Assembly: GCA_965198725.1 (NCBI GenBank)
Contig: CBDAPX010000001.1
Span: forward strand, 2,418,001-2,482,000
Direction: 5' to 3'
DNA length: 64,000 nucleotides
Origin: CBDAPX01 sp965198725
Lineage (GTDB): Bacteria > Pseudomonadota > Alphaproteobacteria > Rhodobacterales > Rhodobacteraceae
Part shown: positions 25,211 to 34,252 of the stretch, piece after piece
Layout: every line of letters starts with the position of its first letter
How positions within the stretch are numbered: position 1 is the stretch's first letter
Program-made: the position numbers and the translations under genes
The notes under the pieces: generated by a model
What the model was told of the DNA's origin: nothing
What the model saw: the letters and a program-made list of their open reading frames with translations, nothing else
Databases searched by the model: none

Positions 25211-26691
25211 ATCGCCGCGACCGCGTGCCGGGCGGAGAGGGTTGCCATCGGAACACCCGCCCCCGGATGGGTGCCGCCGCCCGCCAGGTACAGACCGGGC
25301 ACCACCGTGCGCGCCGTCGGGCGTTGAAAGGCTGCCATCATCCCATGCGGGCTCTGCCCGTAAAGGGAACCGTTCGATGACGGAAACAGGGCGTCGAACC
25401 CGGTGGGCGTTGTCAACGCTGTGGGTCCCGGTGTCGTGTTGAAGGTCAGGCCGAAACGGGCCAGAGTTTGGAAGGTGCGTGTCCGGCATTCGGCATACTC
25501 CTTGTCTTGATCAGTTGGGCCGATGCAGGGCGGTGCGTTCAGGATCAGTTCGAAACGCTCCTCTGCGGGCACCGGCGCGCCGGTGCCGCGGTCTTGGGCA
25601 CAGAGATAAATGCTGGGTGAGCGGGGCAGTCGCCCAGCCGCGAGATCGTCAAATTCCGCCTTTGGATCGGCGTCAAAAAAGACGTTGTGATGGGCAAGCT
25701 TTGGACCCTCGGGACAGGCGGAGAATGCCCAGACCTGCGCGGAATGGCTGCGCTGGGATTTCAGGGTTTGCGTGGCGACATGCTCCACATCCGGGCCCAT
25801 TTGCCCTGTGGCCAACGCCCTTGGGTCGCCGTTGAAGATGGCGCGCCGTGTGCGAATGCGCTCGCCCGAGCTGAGGCAAATGGCGCACAGCCCGTCTGCA
25901 TCCGTTTCAATTCGGTCCACATGTGCGCCGTATTGGAACACAGCGCCACGGTCACAGGCCAAACGTTCGAGCGCGCGAGCCAATTGGTGCATTCCATCCT
26001 GCACAACCCAGACACCGGCGGCTTCGGCATCCCAGATCAGCGACAGCAGCGCCGGGGCCGCATAGGGCGAACCGCCAACATAGGTGGCGTAGCGCCCAAA
26101 AAGCTGGCGCAGACGTGTATCGTCAAAGCTGCGCGCCAGATGTTGTGCCATGGTTGACAGGGGGGCCATGGCGCGAAGCAAGGCCGGATCGGTTGCCACA
26201 CGCAGCGTGACCTGCATCAGGTCAGGCTTGGCCGCGCGCATCACGGGATCGTTGAACGCATCAAACAGGCGACGGGTACGTCGTTGAAACCTGCGAAACT
26301 GATCTGCGGCGCGGGTGCCTGCAAAATGCTGGATCGCGTCGGCATTCCGCCCGTCATTGGAGTAGAGATCCAGCTGACTGCCATCCGGCCAGAAATGACG
26401 GGCCAGCACATCTTGGGGGATCAGGGTGACGTGGTCATCCAGATGCTCACCAAGGGCGGCAAAAAGATCGTCGAACACCGACCGCATCGTCAGAACCGTG
26501 GGGCCGGCGTCAACGGGACCCGCCGTTGACGGGACAGCGCGCATCTTTCCACCGGGCGCATCGTGACGTTCTAACACCAGAACCTCGTGCCCATGATGCG
26601 CCAAACGCGCGGCAGATGCCAATCCGGCGATCCCAGCGCCGATGACGACAACCCGGTCCTTGCCGGGCGCGATTGGATGAGCGTGCATCAT
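25099..26691 (-). CDS. crtD: Methoxyneurosporene/hydroxyneurosporene desaturase CrtD
   Basis: The product is 530 aa from the ATG at 26691. It has an FAD fold RVVVIGAGIAGLASAARLAHHGHEVLVLERHDAPGGKMRAV and the C-terminal YLAGGGTHPGAGVPMATLSARHA. CrtD adds the 3,4 double bond of spheroidene. The ATG at 26763 is less likely because the extension would contain the PpsR operator. The last 20 or so residues (after about STSPSP) look like out-of-frame reading through the start of crtC, suggesting that the original stop was lost or that a frame change occurred near the junction. Confidence 0.92.
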   Translation of the reverse strand: MMHAHPIAPGKDRVVVIGAGIAGLASAARLAHHGHEVLVLERHDAPGGKMRAVPSTAGPVDAGPTVLTMRSVFDDLFAALGEHLDDHVTLIPQDVLARHFWPDGSQLDLYSNDGRNADAIQHFAGTRAADQFRRFQRRTRRLFDAFNDPVMRAAKPDLMQVTLRVATDPALLRAMAPLSTMAQHLARSFDDTRLRQLFGRYATYVGGSPYAAPALLSLIWDAEAAGVWVVQDGMHQLARALERLACDRGAVFQYGAHVDRIETDADGLCAICLSSGERIRTRRAIFNGDPRALATGQMGPDVEHVATQTLKSQRSHSAQVWAFSACPEGPKLAHHNVFFDADPKAEFDDLAAGRLPRSPSIYLCAQDRGTGAPVPAEERFELILNAPPCIGPTDQDKEYAECRTRTFQTLARFGLTFNTTPGPTALTTPTGFDALFPSSNGSLYGQSPHGMMAAFQRPTARTVVPGLYLAGGGTHPGAGVPMATLSARHAVAAIMQDQTSTSPSPQTVTPGGMSTGSATTAPRRSVSSGS

Positions 26692-26698
26692 ATCGAAT

Positions 26699-26716
26699 TG
26701 TTGACTCAACCCGACA
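26699..26716. promoter_or_regulatory. PpsR/CrtJ operator between crtD and crtE (plus weaker neighbour)
   Basis: TGT-TGACTCAACCCG-ACA is an exact TGT-N12-ACA match. It is 7 bases from the crtD ATG and 67 from crtE. A second element at 26725-26739 is a perfect dyad, AGTGTA-ATT-TACACT. Counted from its TGT, a TGT-N12-ACG (26727-26744) misses the consensus by one base. The two sites are 10 bases apart and could be occupied together. Confidence 0.75.
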
Positions 26717-26783
26717 AAGCGTCCAGTGTAATTTACACTCAACGTGTCTATCTTTGATGTCATTCATAGAGGAGAGCGCCCGC

Positions 26784-27653
26784 ATGGCATTTAAAAACCG
26801 TATCAACAAGGCGGTGACAGATGCCGTTTCTATCGGGCGTGGGGATGCAGCCCCGGCGCAGCTATCAGAGGCGTTGAGCTATGCCACGACGCCGGGTGGC
26901 GCGCGCATCAGGCCGACGATCCTGTTGTCAGTGGCGGCGGCCTGTGGCGATGACAAACCCGCTGTGTCCGATGCAGCGGCTGCGGCATTGGAGCTGATCC
27001 ATTGTGCATCATTGGTGCATGACGATCTGCCATGTTTTGATGACGCCGACCTGCGCCGCGGCAAGCCGTCTGTGCACAAAGCGTTTTCCGAGCCGTTGGC
27101 GGTTTTGACCGGGGACAGCCTGATTGTTCTGGCCTTTGAAGTTCTGGCCCGGGCGGGAGAGCACGCCGCCGCGCGTGCCATGCAACTTGTTCTGACACTG
27201 GCACAACGCACTGGCATGCCGGGCGGGATATGCGCGGGCCAAGGATGGGAAAGCGAAGCGGTCATCGACCTTGCGGCCTATCACAGTTCCAAAACCGGCG
27301 CGCTGTTCGAAGCGGCAACGCAAATGGGTGCCATTGCCGCCGGACACGACCCGGAACCCTGGGGCGAATTGGGCGCGCGCATCGGTGAAGCCTTTCAGGT
27401 TGCCGACGACCTCAGAGACGCGGTTTTGGATCAGGACAGCCTGGGCAAGCCGGTCGGTCAGGATGATTTGCACGGACGCCCCAATGCGGTCAGCGCCTAT
27501 GGGGTTAAAGGTGCTTATGACAAGTTGAAGGATACGTTAGCCGGCGCGATCGCGTCTATTCCATCCTGTCCCGGAGAGGCGCAGTTGGCGCAGATGGTGC
27601 GCTATCAATCTGAAAAGATCATTCCGCCGATCCCGGCACATCTGCGGAACTGA
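26784..27653 (+). CDS. crtE: Geranylgeranyl diphosphate synthase CrtE
   Basis: The product is 289 aa, a trans-prenyltransferase. The first Asp-rich motif reads HDDLPCFDDADLRRGKPS (residues 79-96) and the second VADDLRDAVLDQ lies near residue 208. It makes the C20 precursor for carotenoids and for the bacteriochlorophyll tail. The frame is open upstream, but the ATG at 26784 has a strong AGAGGAG site. crtF starts 3 bases after its stop. It heads the long crtEF-bchCXYZ-puf direction. Confidence 0.95.
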   Translation: MAFKNRINKAVTDAVSIGRGDAAPAQLSEALSYATTPGGARIRPTILLSVAAACGDDKPAVSDAAAAALELIHCASLVHDDLPCFDDADLRRGKPSVHKAFSEPLAVLTGDSLIVLAFEVLARAGEHAAARAMQLVLTLAQRTGMPGGICAGQGWESEAVIDLAAYHSSKTGALFEAATQMGAIAAGHDPEPWGELGARIGEAFQVADDLRDAVLDQDSLGKPVGQDDLHGRPNAVSAYGVKGAYDKLKDTLAGAIASIPSCPGEAQLAQMVRYQSEKIIPPIPAHLRN

Positions 27654-27656
27654 CCG

Positions 27657-28790
27657 GTGACGGACCACGTCTCTGACCCAGTGCCAAGCCGCGCGGGGCG
27701 GTCCCTTGGGGCGTGGGTCAACCGTTTGATATCTAACCCGGAAATTCAGGCCAAGTTCGCACATTTGCCCTTGTTTCGCGGGGCTGTGCGCCGGGATGGC
27801 GCCGAGATTTTTGATCTGGTTTCTGGCTTTGTCTATTCGCAGGCTCTCTTTGCGATTGTGGAATTGCGCCTGTTGCACCGGCTGATGGACGGTCCCAAAA
27901 CGGCCGCTGATTTGGCGCCGCTTGTTGCGATGTCGTCAGACCGGCTGGATATCTTGCTGCGCGCGGGGGTGGCCCTTGGCCTGCTTAAACCCAAGCGCGG
28001 GCAGCGATTTGGATTATCTCGCAAGGGTGCTGCACTGGTTGGGGTGCCCGGGCTTGAGGCGATGATCCTGCACCACCGGGTTTTGTACAGGGACATGGCC
28101 GATCCGGTCGCGATGCTGCGCGGTGATGTCGAGACAGAGCTGGCCGGTTTCTGGCCCTATGTCTTTGGGGGCGATGCCCCGCCGGACGAGGCTGCAACCT
28201 ATTCGGACCTGATGGCCCAGACGCAAGGGCTCGTCGCGCAGGACGTATTGCGCGCGACGGATTTGAAGGGTGTGACCACCCTTATGGACGTCGGTGGCGG
28301 GTCGGGCGCATTTGTGTTTGCGGTGGCGGCGGCCTATCCGGATATGGCGTTTCGCATCCTTGATTTGCCAGCCGTGGTGGCCACGGCGGAGCAGCGGATC
28401 GCACGCGCAGGGTTGTCGGGGCGCGTAACCACTGTGCCCGGATCCTTCCGGGATCAGCCTCTGCCCAAAGGCGCGGACGCGATTTCTTTGATCCGCGTGC
28501 TTTATGATCATGAGGATGCAACGATCGAGGCGCTTTTGGCCAAGGTGTTTGACGCCCTGCCACCCGGTGGGCGCCTCATCATTGCAGAGCCGATGTCAGG
28601 CGGCGACGCCCCGGATCGGGCAGGCGATGTCTATTTTGCCTTTTACACAATGGCCATGCGAACGGGGCGAACCCGGTCCGCAGATCGCATTGGTGAGCTT
28701 TGCAAAGCCGCTGGTTTTGCCAATATCGTGGCCCCGCGTCCGGCGCGGCCATTTGTCACGAGTGTACTGCATTGCGTAAAGCCGGATTGA
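27657..28790 (+). CDS. crtF: Demethylspheroidene O-methyltransferase CrtF
   Basis: The product is 377 aa from a GTG start. An N-terminal winged-helix dimerisation domain (LVSGFVYSQALFAIVELRLLHRL) is followed by a SAM-binding methyltransferase domain with VTTLMDVGGGSGAFVFAVA, then ILDLPAV and GGRLIIAEPM. It methylates the 1-hydroxyl group to give spheroidene. It is only 3 bases from crtE and in the same direction as bchC, which has its own promoter in the 116-base gap. Confidence 0.94.
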   Translation: MTDHVSDPVPSRAGRSLGAWVNRLISNPEIQAKFAHLPLFRGAVRRDGAEIFDLVSGFVYSQALFAIVELRLLHRLMDGPKTAADLAPLVAMSSDRLDILLRAGVALGLLKPKRGQRFGLSRKGAALVGVPGLEAMILHHRVLYRDMADPVAMLRGDVETELAGFWPYVFGGDAPPDEAATYSDLMAQTQGLVAQDVLRATDLKGVTTLMDVGGGSGAFVFAVAAAYPDMAFRILDLPAVVATAEQRIARAGLSGRVTTVPGSFRDQPLPKGADAISLIRVLYDHEDATIEALLAKVFDALPPGGRLIIAEPMSGGDAPDRAGDVYFAFYTMAMRTGRTRSADRIGELCKAAGFANIVAPRPARPFVTSVLHCVKPD

Positions 28791-28799
28791 CATGAAATA

Positions 28800-28843
28800 T
28801 GTAAACAAAGATTGACATGTGGCGGTGTAAGGATAAACTTGCA
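28800..28843 (+). promoter_or_regulatory. Tandem PpsR/CrtJ operators at the bchC promoter
   Basis: Site 1 (28800-28817) reads TGT-AAACAAAGATTG-ACA, an exact consensus. Site 2 (28826-28843) reads TGT-AAGGATAAACTT-GCA, one base off. They are exactly 8 bases apart. Two CrtJ palindromes 8 bases apart, bound cooperatively, are documented for bchC in Rhodobacter capsulatus. A TTGACA at 28812-28817 in site 1 could be the -35 box. Confidence 0.8.
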
Positions 28844-28906
28844 GCCAGCTAGAATATCCTGCGCCGAGTCTTTCAGACCGCCAGCGGGAAGAGCTGGGAG
28901 ACGAAA

Positions 28907-29848
28907 TTGCAAGCCACCGCGGTCATACTGAACGGTCCCAAAGATCTGCATCTTGATGCGCTTGATCTCAAAGATCCGGCCGATGACGAACTGGTGGTTG
29001 CTGTTCAGCATTCGGGTATTTCGACCGGCACCGAACGATTGTTCTGGTCCGGAAAAATGCCGCCATTCCCCGGTATGGGCTATCCCCTGGTCCCTGGATA
29101 TGAGGCAGCTGGCGAAGTTGTTGAAGCAGCACCTGGCAGCGGTTTCAAGCTCGGCGATCATGTGTTTGTGCCCGGCGCGGACTGTTTTCAGGACGCCTTT
29201 GGTCTCTTCGGCGGTGCGGCCAGCACGTTGATCACCAAGGCCGATCGCGTCGTAAAGATCGACGCGGGTCTCGGTCCCGAAGGCGCATTGCTCGCATTAG
29301 CGGCGACCGCGCGACACGCCCTGGCGGGGCTTGAGAAAAAAGTGCCGGACCTGATCGTGGGGCATGGGGTTTTGGGCCGCCTTCTGGCGCGCTTGACCAT
29401 TGCCGCCGGTGCACCTGCGCCAACCGTCTGGGAAAGCGACCCGGCCCGCCGTGATGGTGCGCAAGGTTATTCGGTCGTCGCACCGGAAGAGGATGCGCGC
29501 TGCGATTATGCATCGGTCTATGACGCATCCGGAAACGGGGCGATTCTCAATCAATTGGTGTCTCGGATCACCCATGGCGGCGAAATCGTGCTCGCCGGGT
29601 TTTACCCGGACGCGCTCAGCTTTGCGTTCCCGCCTGCCTTTATGAAAGAGGCCCGTTTCCGCGTAGCCGCCGAATGGACACCTGTTGACCTAAAAGCGGT
29701 GCGCGCTTTGGTGGAAACCGGGGCGCTCTCGCTCAACGGCCTGATCACGCATCGCGCCTCAGCTCGCAACGCTGTGGCTGCATATGAGATCGCCTTTGAC
29801 GATCCCAATTGCCTGAAAATGGTGCTCGACTGGAAGGAAGCCGCATGA
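28907..29848 (+). CDS. bchC: Bacteriochlorophyllide a dehydrogenase BchC
   Basis: The product is 313 aa from a TTG start with a GGGAG site at 28895-28899. It belongs to the medium-chain dehydrogenase group: STGTERLFWSGKMPPFPGMGYPLVPGYEAAGEVVE, later LIVGHGVLGRLLARL for nucleotide binding. It oxidises the 3-hydroxyethyl group of bacteriochlorophyllide to acetyl. It overlaps bchX by 4 bases (ATGA), making bchCXYZ a coupled group. Confidence 0.95.
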   Translation: MQATAVILNGPKDLHLDALDLKDPADDELVVAVQHSGISTGTERLFWSGKMPPFPGMGYPLVPGYEAAGEVVEAAPGSGFKLGDHVFVPGADCFQDAFGLFGGAASTLITKADRVVKIDAGLGPEGALLALAATARHALAGLEKKVPDLIVGHGVLGRLLARLTIAAGAPAPTVWESDPARRDGAQGYSVVAPEEDARCDYASVYDASGNGAILNQLVSRITHGGEIVLAGFYPDALSFAFPPAFMKEARFRVAAEWTPVDLKAVRALVETGALSLNGLITHRASARNAVAAYEIAFDDPNCLKMVLDWKEAA

Positions 29849-30849
29849 AGGACGAGGTCCCGAACCTTAAGGATTTTGATGATCGCTTGCGGCGCGAAGC
29901 GGCGGAAGATGCGGGGATGGATGTGCCCAGCGATCCGCCTTCTAAGAAAACACAGATCATCGCGATTTATGGCAAGGGCGGGATCGGTAAATCCTTCACG
30001 CTCGCCAATCTCAGCCACATGATGGCCGAGCAAGGCAAGCGCGTTCTGCTGATCGGCTGTGACCCGAAGTCCGACACCACCTCACTGCTCTTTGGGGGCA
30101 AGGCCTGTCCCACGATCATTGAAACCTCGACCGCCAAAAAGCTGGCGGGCGAAGAGGTCAAGATCGGCGATGTCTGTTTCAAGCGAAACGGCGTCTTCGC
30201 GATGGAACTGGGTGGCCCAGAGGTTGGACGCGGTTGCGGTGGTCGGGGGATCATCCACGGGTTCGAACTGTTGGAAAAGCTGGGGTTCCACGATTGGGAC
30301 TTTGACTATGTTCTGCTGGATTTCCTGGGCGATGTGGTCTGCGGTGGTTTTGGTCTGCCGATTGCGCGGGACATGGCGCAGAAGGTTATCGTGGTTGGGT
30401 CCAACGACCTGCAAAGCCTTTACGTCGCAAACAACGTCTGTTCGGCGGTTCAGTATTTCCGCAAACTGGGCGGAAATGTTGGCGTCGCGGGTATGGTCAT
30501 CAACAAGGATGACGGCACCGGTCAAGCGCAGGCTTTTGCAAAATCGGTCGACATTCCGGTGCTGGCGGCAATCCCGCAAGACGATGATTTACGCCGCAAA
30601 TCAGCGTCTTATGAAATTGTCGGCACGGATGAGACCCAGTGGGGTCCGCTTTTTGCCGAACTGGCGCAGAACGTAGCGGACGCCCCGCCAACGCATCCAG
30701 AGCCTTTGACCCAGGACGGGCTGCTCGCCCTCTTTGACGGCAAGGACACCGGTGCCGATTTCGTGCTGGAACCGGCCACCGACGCGGACATGCGCGGGGC
30801 CAACGCCAAGCCAAAAGCATCGTTGGAGGTGATCTACGACGATGCCTGA
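29845..30849 (+). CDS. bchX: Chlorophyllide a reductase iron protein BchX
   Basis: The product is 334 aa, a NifH-like ATPase. The P-loop IYGKGGIGKS covers residues 41-50, the switch region has IGCDPKSDTTSLLFGG, and two Cys for the bridging [4Fe-4S] cluster occur in GRGCGGRG and GDVVCGGFG. BchX passes electrons to BchYZ to reduce ring B of chlorophyllide a. Its start overlaps bchC and its stop overlaps bchY. Confidence 0.96.
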   Translation: MKDEVPNLKDFDDRLRREAAEDAGMDVPSDPPSKKTQIIAIYGKGGIGKSFTLANLSHMMAEQGKRVLLIGCDPKSDTTSLLFGGKACPTIIETSTAKKLAGEEVKIGDVCFKRNGVFAMELGGPEVGRGCGGRGIIHGFELLEKLGFHDWDFDYVLLDFLGDVVCGGFGLPIARDMAQKVIVVGSNDLQSLYVANNVCSAVQYFRKLGGNVGVAGMVINKDDGTGQAQAFAKSVDIPVLAAIPQDDDLRRKSASYEIVGTDETQWGPLFAELAQNVADAPPTHPEPLTQDGLLALFDGKDTGADFVLEPATDADMRGANAKPKASLEVIYDDA

Positions 30850-32416
30850 CCGCCAAGGATACGAAGTCGGATATGACGACGCGGGCAACATCCAGATTAT
30901 CGAGGGTGAGGCCGCAATGTCCGATGCGTCCGTTCCGGTTTCGGACGGGCTTGGCTGCCATTCTGGGTCAGACATGAAAGCTGCGGCAGAGGCAGCGGGG
31001 CAAACCGAATTGCTCGACCGCTACGCGGCAGATTACCCGCAAGGTCCGCATGACAAACCGCAATCCATGTGTCCCGCCTTTGGCTCGCTGCGCGTCGGGC
31101 TGCGGATGTGTCGGGTGTCGACGGTTTTGTCTGGCTCGGCCTGTTGTGTCTATGGCCTGACCTTTGTGTCTCATTTCTACGGCGCGCGGCGCTCTGTGGG
31201 CTATGTGCCGTTCAATTCCGAAACGCTGGTGACCGGCAAGCTCTTTGAAGACATCCGCGATGCGGTGCACGAAATGGCCGACCCAGATCGCAACGATGCG
31301 ATCGTTGTGACCAACTTGTGTGTCCCGACGGCGTCCGGCGTGCCATTGCGGCTGTTGCCGGATGAGATCAATGGCGTCCGGATCATCGGGATCGACGTGC
31401 CAGGCTTTGGCGTGCCGACCCACGCAGAAGCCAAAGACATTCTGGCGGGCGCGATGCTCAACTATGCCCGCGCCGAGGTTGAGGCCGGACCTGTTCCGGC
31501 CCCGGTCGACGGCAAATCGGACCGTCCCACGGTGACCTTGTTGGGGGAAATGTTCCCGGCTGATCCGATGATCATTGGTCAAATGCTTGCGCCGATGGGG
31601 TTGGCGGCGGGGCCGGTTGTGCCATGCCGCGAATGGCGCGAGCTCTACGCCGCACTGGATTGCGGCGCGGTGGCGGCAGTGCATCCGTTTTACACTGCCG
31701 CCATGCGAGAATTTGAGGCCGCAGGTCGGCCCATCGTTGGCTCTGCTCCGGTCGGTCACGACGGGACAGCGGCTTGGCTGGCCAATATAGGCGCCGCCTT
31801 AGAGGTTGACCCGGCACAGATCGCGGCCGCTCAGAACGCGTTTTTGCCTGCCATCAAAGGGGCTTTGGCGGCCAACCCGATCAAAGGCACCGTCACACTC
31901 AGCGGGTACGAGGGCAGCGAGTTGCTCGTCGCGCGCCTGTTGATCGAAAGCGGCGCAGAGGTGCCCTATGTCGGAACTGCCTGTGCCCGCACGGCGCAGT
32001 CTGATGCGGATCGTGAGTGGCTTGAGGCGCATGGGGCCAAGGTCACCTTCCGGGCGTCGTTAGAAGACGATTGCGCCGCGATGGAAGCGGTTCAACCCGA
32101 CCTTGCCATCGGCACGACACCAGTTGTGCAAAAGGCTAAGGAACTTGGCATTCCCGGGCTGTATTTCACCAATTTGATCTCGGCGCGTCCGTTGATGGGA
32201 CCGGCCGGGGCAGGCAGTCTTGCACAGGTGATCAACGCTGCGATTGGCAATAAGGATCGTATGGCCCATATGCGCGCGTTTTTCGAAGGCGTTGGCGGCG
32301 GCGATACGGCCGGTGTCTGGGAAGGTGACCCAAATTTGCGCCCCGACTTCCGGGCCGCGCATCAGAAAAAGCTCGACAAACTGGCGCGCGCCGCCAAAGC
32401 GGCGGAGATGATTTGA
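30842..32416 (+). CDS. bchY: Chlorophyllide a reductase subunit BchY
   Basis: The product is 524 aa, a NifD/K-like subunit of the chlorophyllide a oxidoreductase. Conserved blocks include GLGCHSGSDMKAAAE, MCPAFGSLRVGLRMCRVSTVLSGSACCVYGLTFVSHFYGARRS and LCVPTASGVPLRLLP. The several Cys residues of this stretch supply ligands for the catalytic-component cluster. It overlaps bchX by 8 bases and bchZ by 1 base. Confidence 0.96.
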   Translation: MPDRQGYEVGYDDAGNIQIIEGEAAMSDASVPVSDGLGCHSGSDMKAAAEAAGQTELLDRYAADYPQGPHDKPQSMCPAFGSLRVGLRMCRVSTVLSGSACCVYGLTFVSHFYGARRSVGYVPFNSETLVTGKLFEDIRDAVHEMADPDRNDAIVVTNLCVPTASGVPLRLLPDEINGVRIIGIDVPGFGVPTHAEAKDILAGAMLNYARAEVEAGPVPAPVDGKSDRPTVTLLGEMFPADPMIIGQMLAPMGLAAGPVVPCREWRELYAALDCGAVAAVHPFYTAAMREFEAAGRPIVGSAPVGHDGTAAWLANIGAALEVDPAQIAAAQNAFLPAIKGALAANPIKGTVTLSGYEGSELLVARLLIESGAEVPYVGTACARTAQSDADREWLEAHGAKVTFRASLEDDCAAMEAVQPDLAIGTTPVVQKAKELGIPGLYFTNLISARPLMGPAGAGSLAQVINAAIGNKDRMAHMRAFFEGVGGGDTAGVWEGDPNLRPDFRAAHQKKLDKLARAAKAAEMI

Positions 32417-33888
32417 TGCTGATCCAGGATCACGATAGGGCCGGAGGATACTGGGGCGCGGTTTATGCCTTTACCGCCGTCAAAGGCCTGCAGGTCGTGA
32501 TCGACGGGCCTGTGGGTTGTGAAAACCTGCCGGTGACCTCGGTTCTGCACTACACCGACGCGCTGCCGCCGCATGAATTGCCCATCGTGACCACGGGTTT
32601 GGGCGAAGAAGAATTGGGTCGGGATGGGACAGAAGGCGCGATGAAGCGCGCCTGGGGCACTTTGGATCCGGCGTTGCCTGCCGTGGTCGTGACCGGGTCG
32701 ATTGCCGAAATGATCGGCGGCGGTGTCACACCGCAAGGCACGAATATTCAACGCTTTTTGCCGCGCACGATTGATGAAGATCAGTGGGAAAGCGCCGACC
32801 GCGCGATGACGTGGATCTTTACCGAATTTGGTATGACCAAAGGCCGGATGCCCAAGGAGAAAAAGCGTGAAGACGGGGCCAAGCCCCGCGTCAATATCCT
32901 GGGGCCGATGTATGGCACCTTTAATATGCCGTCCGATCTGGCCGAAATCCGGCGTTTGGTCGAAGGGATCGGCGCCGAGATCAACATGGTGATGCCTTTG
33001 GGCGCGCATCTGGCCGAGATGCGGAACCTTGTAAATGCAGACGTCAATATCTGCATGTATCGCGAGTTCGGGCGTGGATTGTCAGAGGTTCTCGGCAAAC
33101 CCTATCTTCAGGCTCCGATCGGGATCGACAGCACGACCAAGTTCCTGCGGACCTTGGGCGAGATGCTGGGCCTTGACCCCGAACCGTTCATCGAACGGGA
33201 AAAGCATTCCACGATCAAACCGGTCTGGGACCTCTGGCGTTCAGTCACACAGGATTTCTTTGCAACGGCCAGCTTTGGGATCGTGGCAAACGAAACTTAT
33301 GCCCGTGGCATCCGGTTGTTCCTGGAACGCGATCTGGGCTTGCCTTGTAGTTTTGCCGTGGCGCGCAGTGCGGGCAAGAAGACCAACAATGAAGAGGTCC
33401 GCGCGATGATTGCGCGGGATCGTCCGCTGGTCGTCTTTGGATCGATCAACGAAAAGATGTACCTGGCCGAGGCCAAAGGCGGGCATGGGCCATCGCCGGC
33501 CTTTATTCCGGCCAGCTTCCCCGGTGCTGCGATCCGACGCGCCACGGGAACCCCCTTTATGGGCTACGCGGGGGCCACGTATCTGGTCCAAGAGGTCTGC
33601 AATGGGCTCTTTGACGCGTTGTTTCACATCCTTCCGTTGGGGAGCGAAATGGATGATGCGGCGGCAACGCCGACAACGCTGCGCCGCGATTTGCCCTGGG
33701 ATGCGGATGCGCAAGCCGCGTTGGACCGCATTGTCGCGACGCATCCCGTTTTGACCCAGATTTCTGCTGCGAAATCCCTGCGCGATGCCGCTGAACGGGC
33801 CGTTTTGGCCCGAGGCGATGAACGCGTTGACCTGAACACAGTTACTGCCCTGGCCCCAGAGGCCGCGGCGCAGAGAGAGGAGGACTGA
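32416..33888 (+). CDS. bchZ: Chlorophyllide a reductase subunit BchZ
   Basis: The product is 490 aa, the second NifD/K-like subunit. The N-terminus MLIQDHDRAGGYWGAVYAFTAVKGLQVVIDGPVGCENLPVTSVLHYTDALPPHELPIVTTGL contains the family Cys. Later blocks are NILGPMYGTFNMPSDLAEIRRL and MGYAGATYLVQEVCNGLFDALF. A TTG codon just before the ATG is in frame but dispensable. pufQ starts 4 bases after the stop; the puf promoter probably lies inside bchZ, as in Rhodobacter. Confidence 0.96.
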   Translation: MLIQDHDRAGGYWGAVYAFTAVKGLQVVIDGPVGCENLPVTSVLHYTDALPPHELPIVTTGLGEEELGRDGTEGAMKRAWGTLDPALPAVVVTGSIAEMIGGGVTPQGTNIQRFLPRTIDEDQWESADRAMTWIFTEFGMTKGRMPKEKKREDGAKPRVNILGPMYGTFNMPSDLAEIRRLVEGIGAEINMVMPLGAHLAEMRNLVNADVNICMYREFGRGLSEVLGKPYLQAPIGIDSTTKFLRTLGEMLGLDPEPFIEREKHSTIKPVWDLWRSVTQDFFATASFGIVANETYARGIRLFLERDLGLPCSFAVARSAGKKTNNEEVRAMIARDRPLVVFGSINEKMYLAEAKGGHGPSPAFIPASFPGAAIRRATGTPFMGYAGATYLVQEVCNGLFDALFHILPLGSEMDDAAATPTTLRRDLPWDADAQAALDRIVATHPVLTQISAAKSLRDAAERAVLARGDERVDLNTVTALAPEAAAQREED

Positions 33889-33892
33889 TCCA

Positions 33893-34126
33893 ATGTCCGA
33901 CATGACCGCAAATTCGGCCCCGCGCACGGCGCGCAACAGTCGGCGGCGCAATGCAGAGTTCACCACGTATTTCGTGTTGGTGTTCATCGCGGCATTGCCG
34001 TTTGCCTTCTTTGCCTGGGGGCGACAGGTGATCCGTCAGCGCACGCTGAACCTGCGCGGACCGCTGGCCCTGGCCTGGGCCGAGGCGGACCGGATCACCC
34101 CATTGATTTTCTCGGCCGGTGCCTGA
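33893..34126 (+). CDS. pufQ: PufQ protein
   Basis: The product is 77 aa. A basic N-terminus (RTARNSRRRNAEF) precedes one membrane helix (TYFVLVFIAALPFAFFAW) and a QVIRQRTLNLRGPLALAWAEADRITPLIFSA tail, the pattern of PufQ. It is needed for normal bacteriochlorophyll and complex formation in Rhodobacter; a carrier or regulatory role has been proposed. The AGAGGAGGA site lies at the end of bchZ. A 126-base leader separates it from pufB. Confidence 0.92.
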   Translation: MSDMTANSAPRTARNSRRRNAEFTTYFVLVFIAALPFAFFAWGRQVIRQRTLNLRGPLALAWAEADRITPLIFSAGA

Positions 34127-34207
34127 TGCGCACCAGACCGGGATACCGGCTGACCGTCCAGAAGGGCGGGCAGATGCCAGAGGGGTCCCTGGACCCTGAA
34201 GCGCCCA

Positions 34208-34224
34208 GTCGCGGGGAACGCGAC
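34208..34224 (+). other. Hairpin in the pufQ-pufB intercistronic region
   Basis: GTCGCG / CGCGAC forms a 6-bp stem around a GGGAA loop. It sits 29 bases before the pufB start, with the GGAGGAAAG ribosome-binding site between. A further GGGTC/GACCC element lies at 34183-34196. Hairpins here probably stabilise the 5' end of the pufBA message. Confidence 0.5.
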
Positions 34225-34252
34225 GTCAGCATAACGTTCCGGAGGAAAGTTC

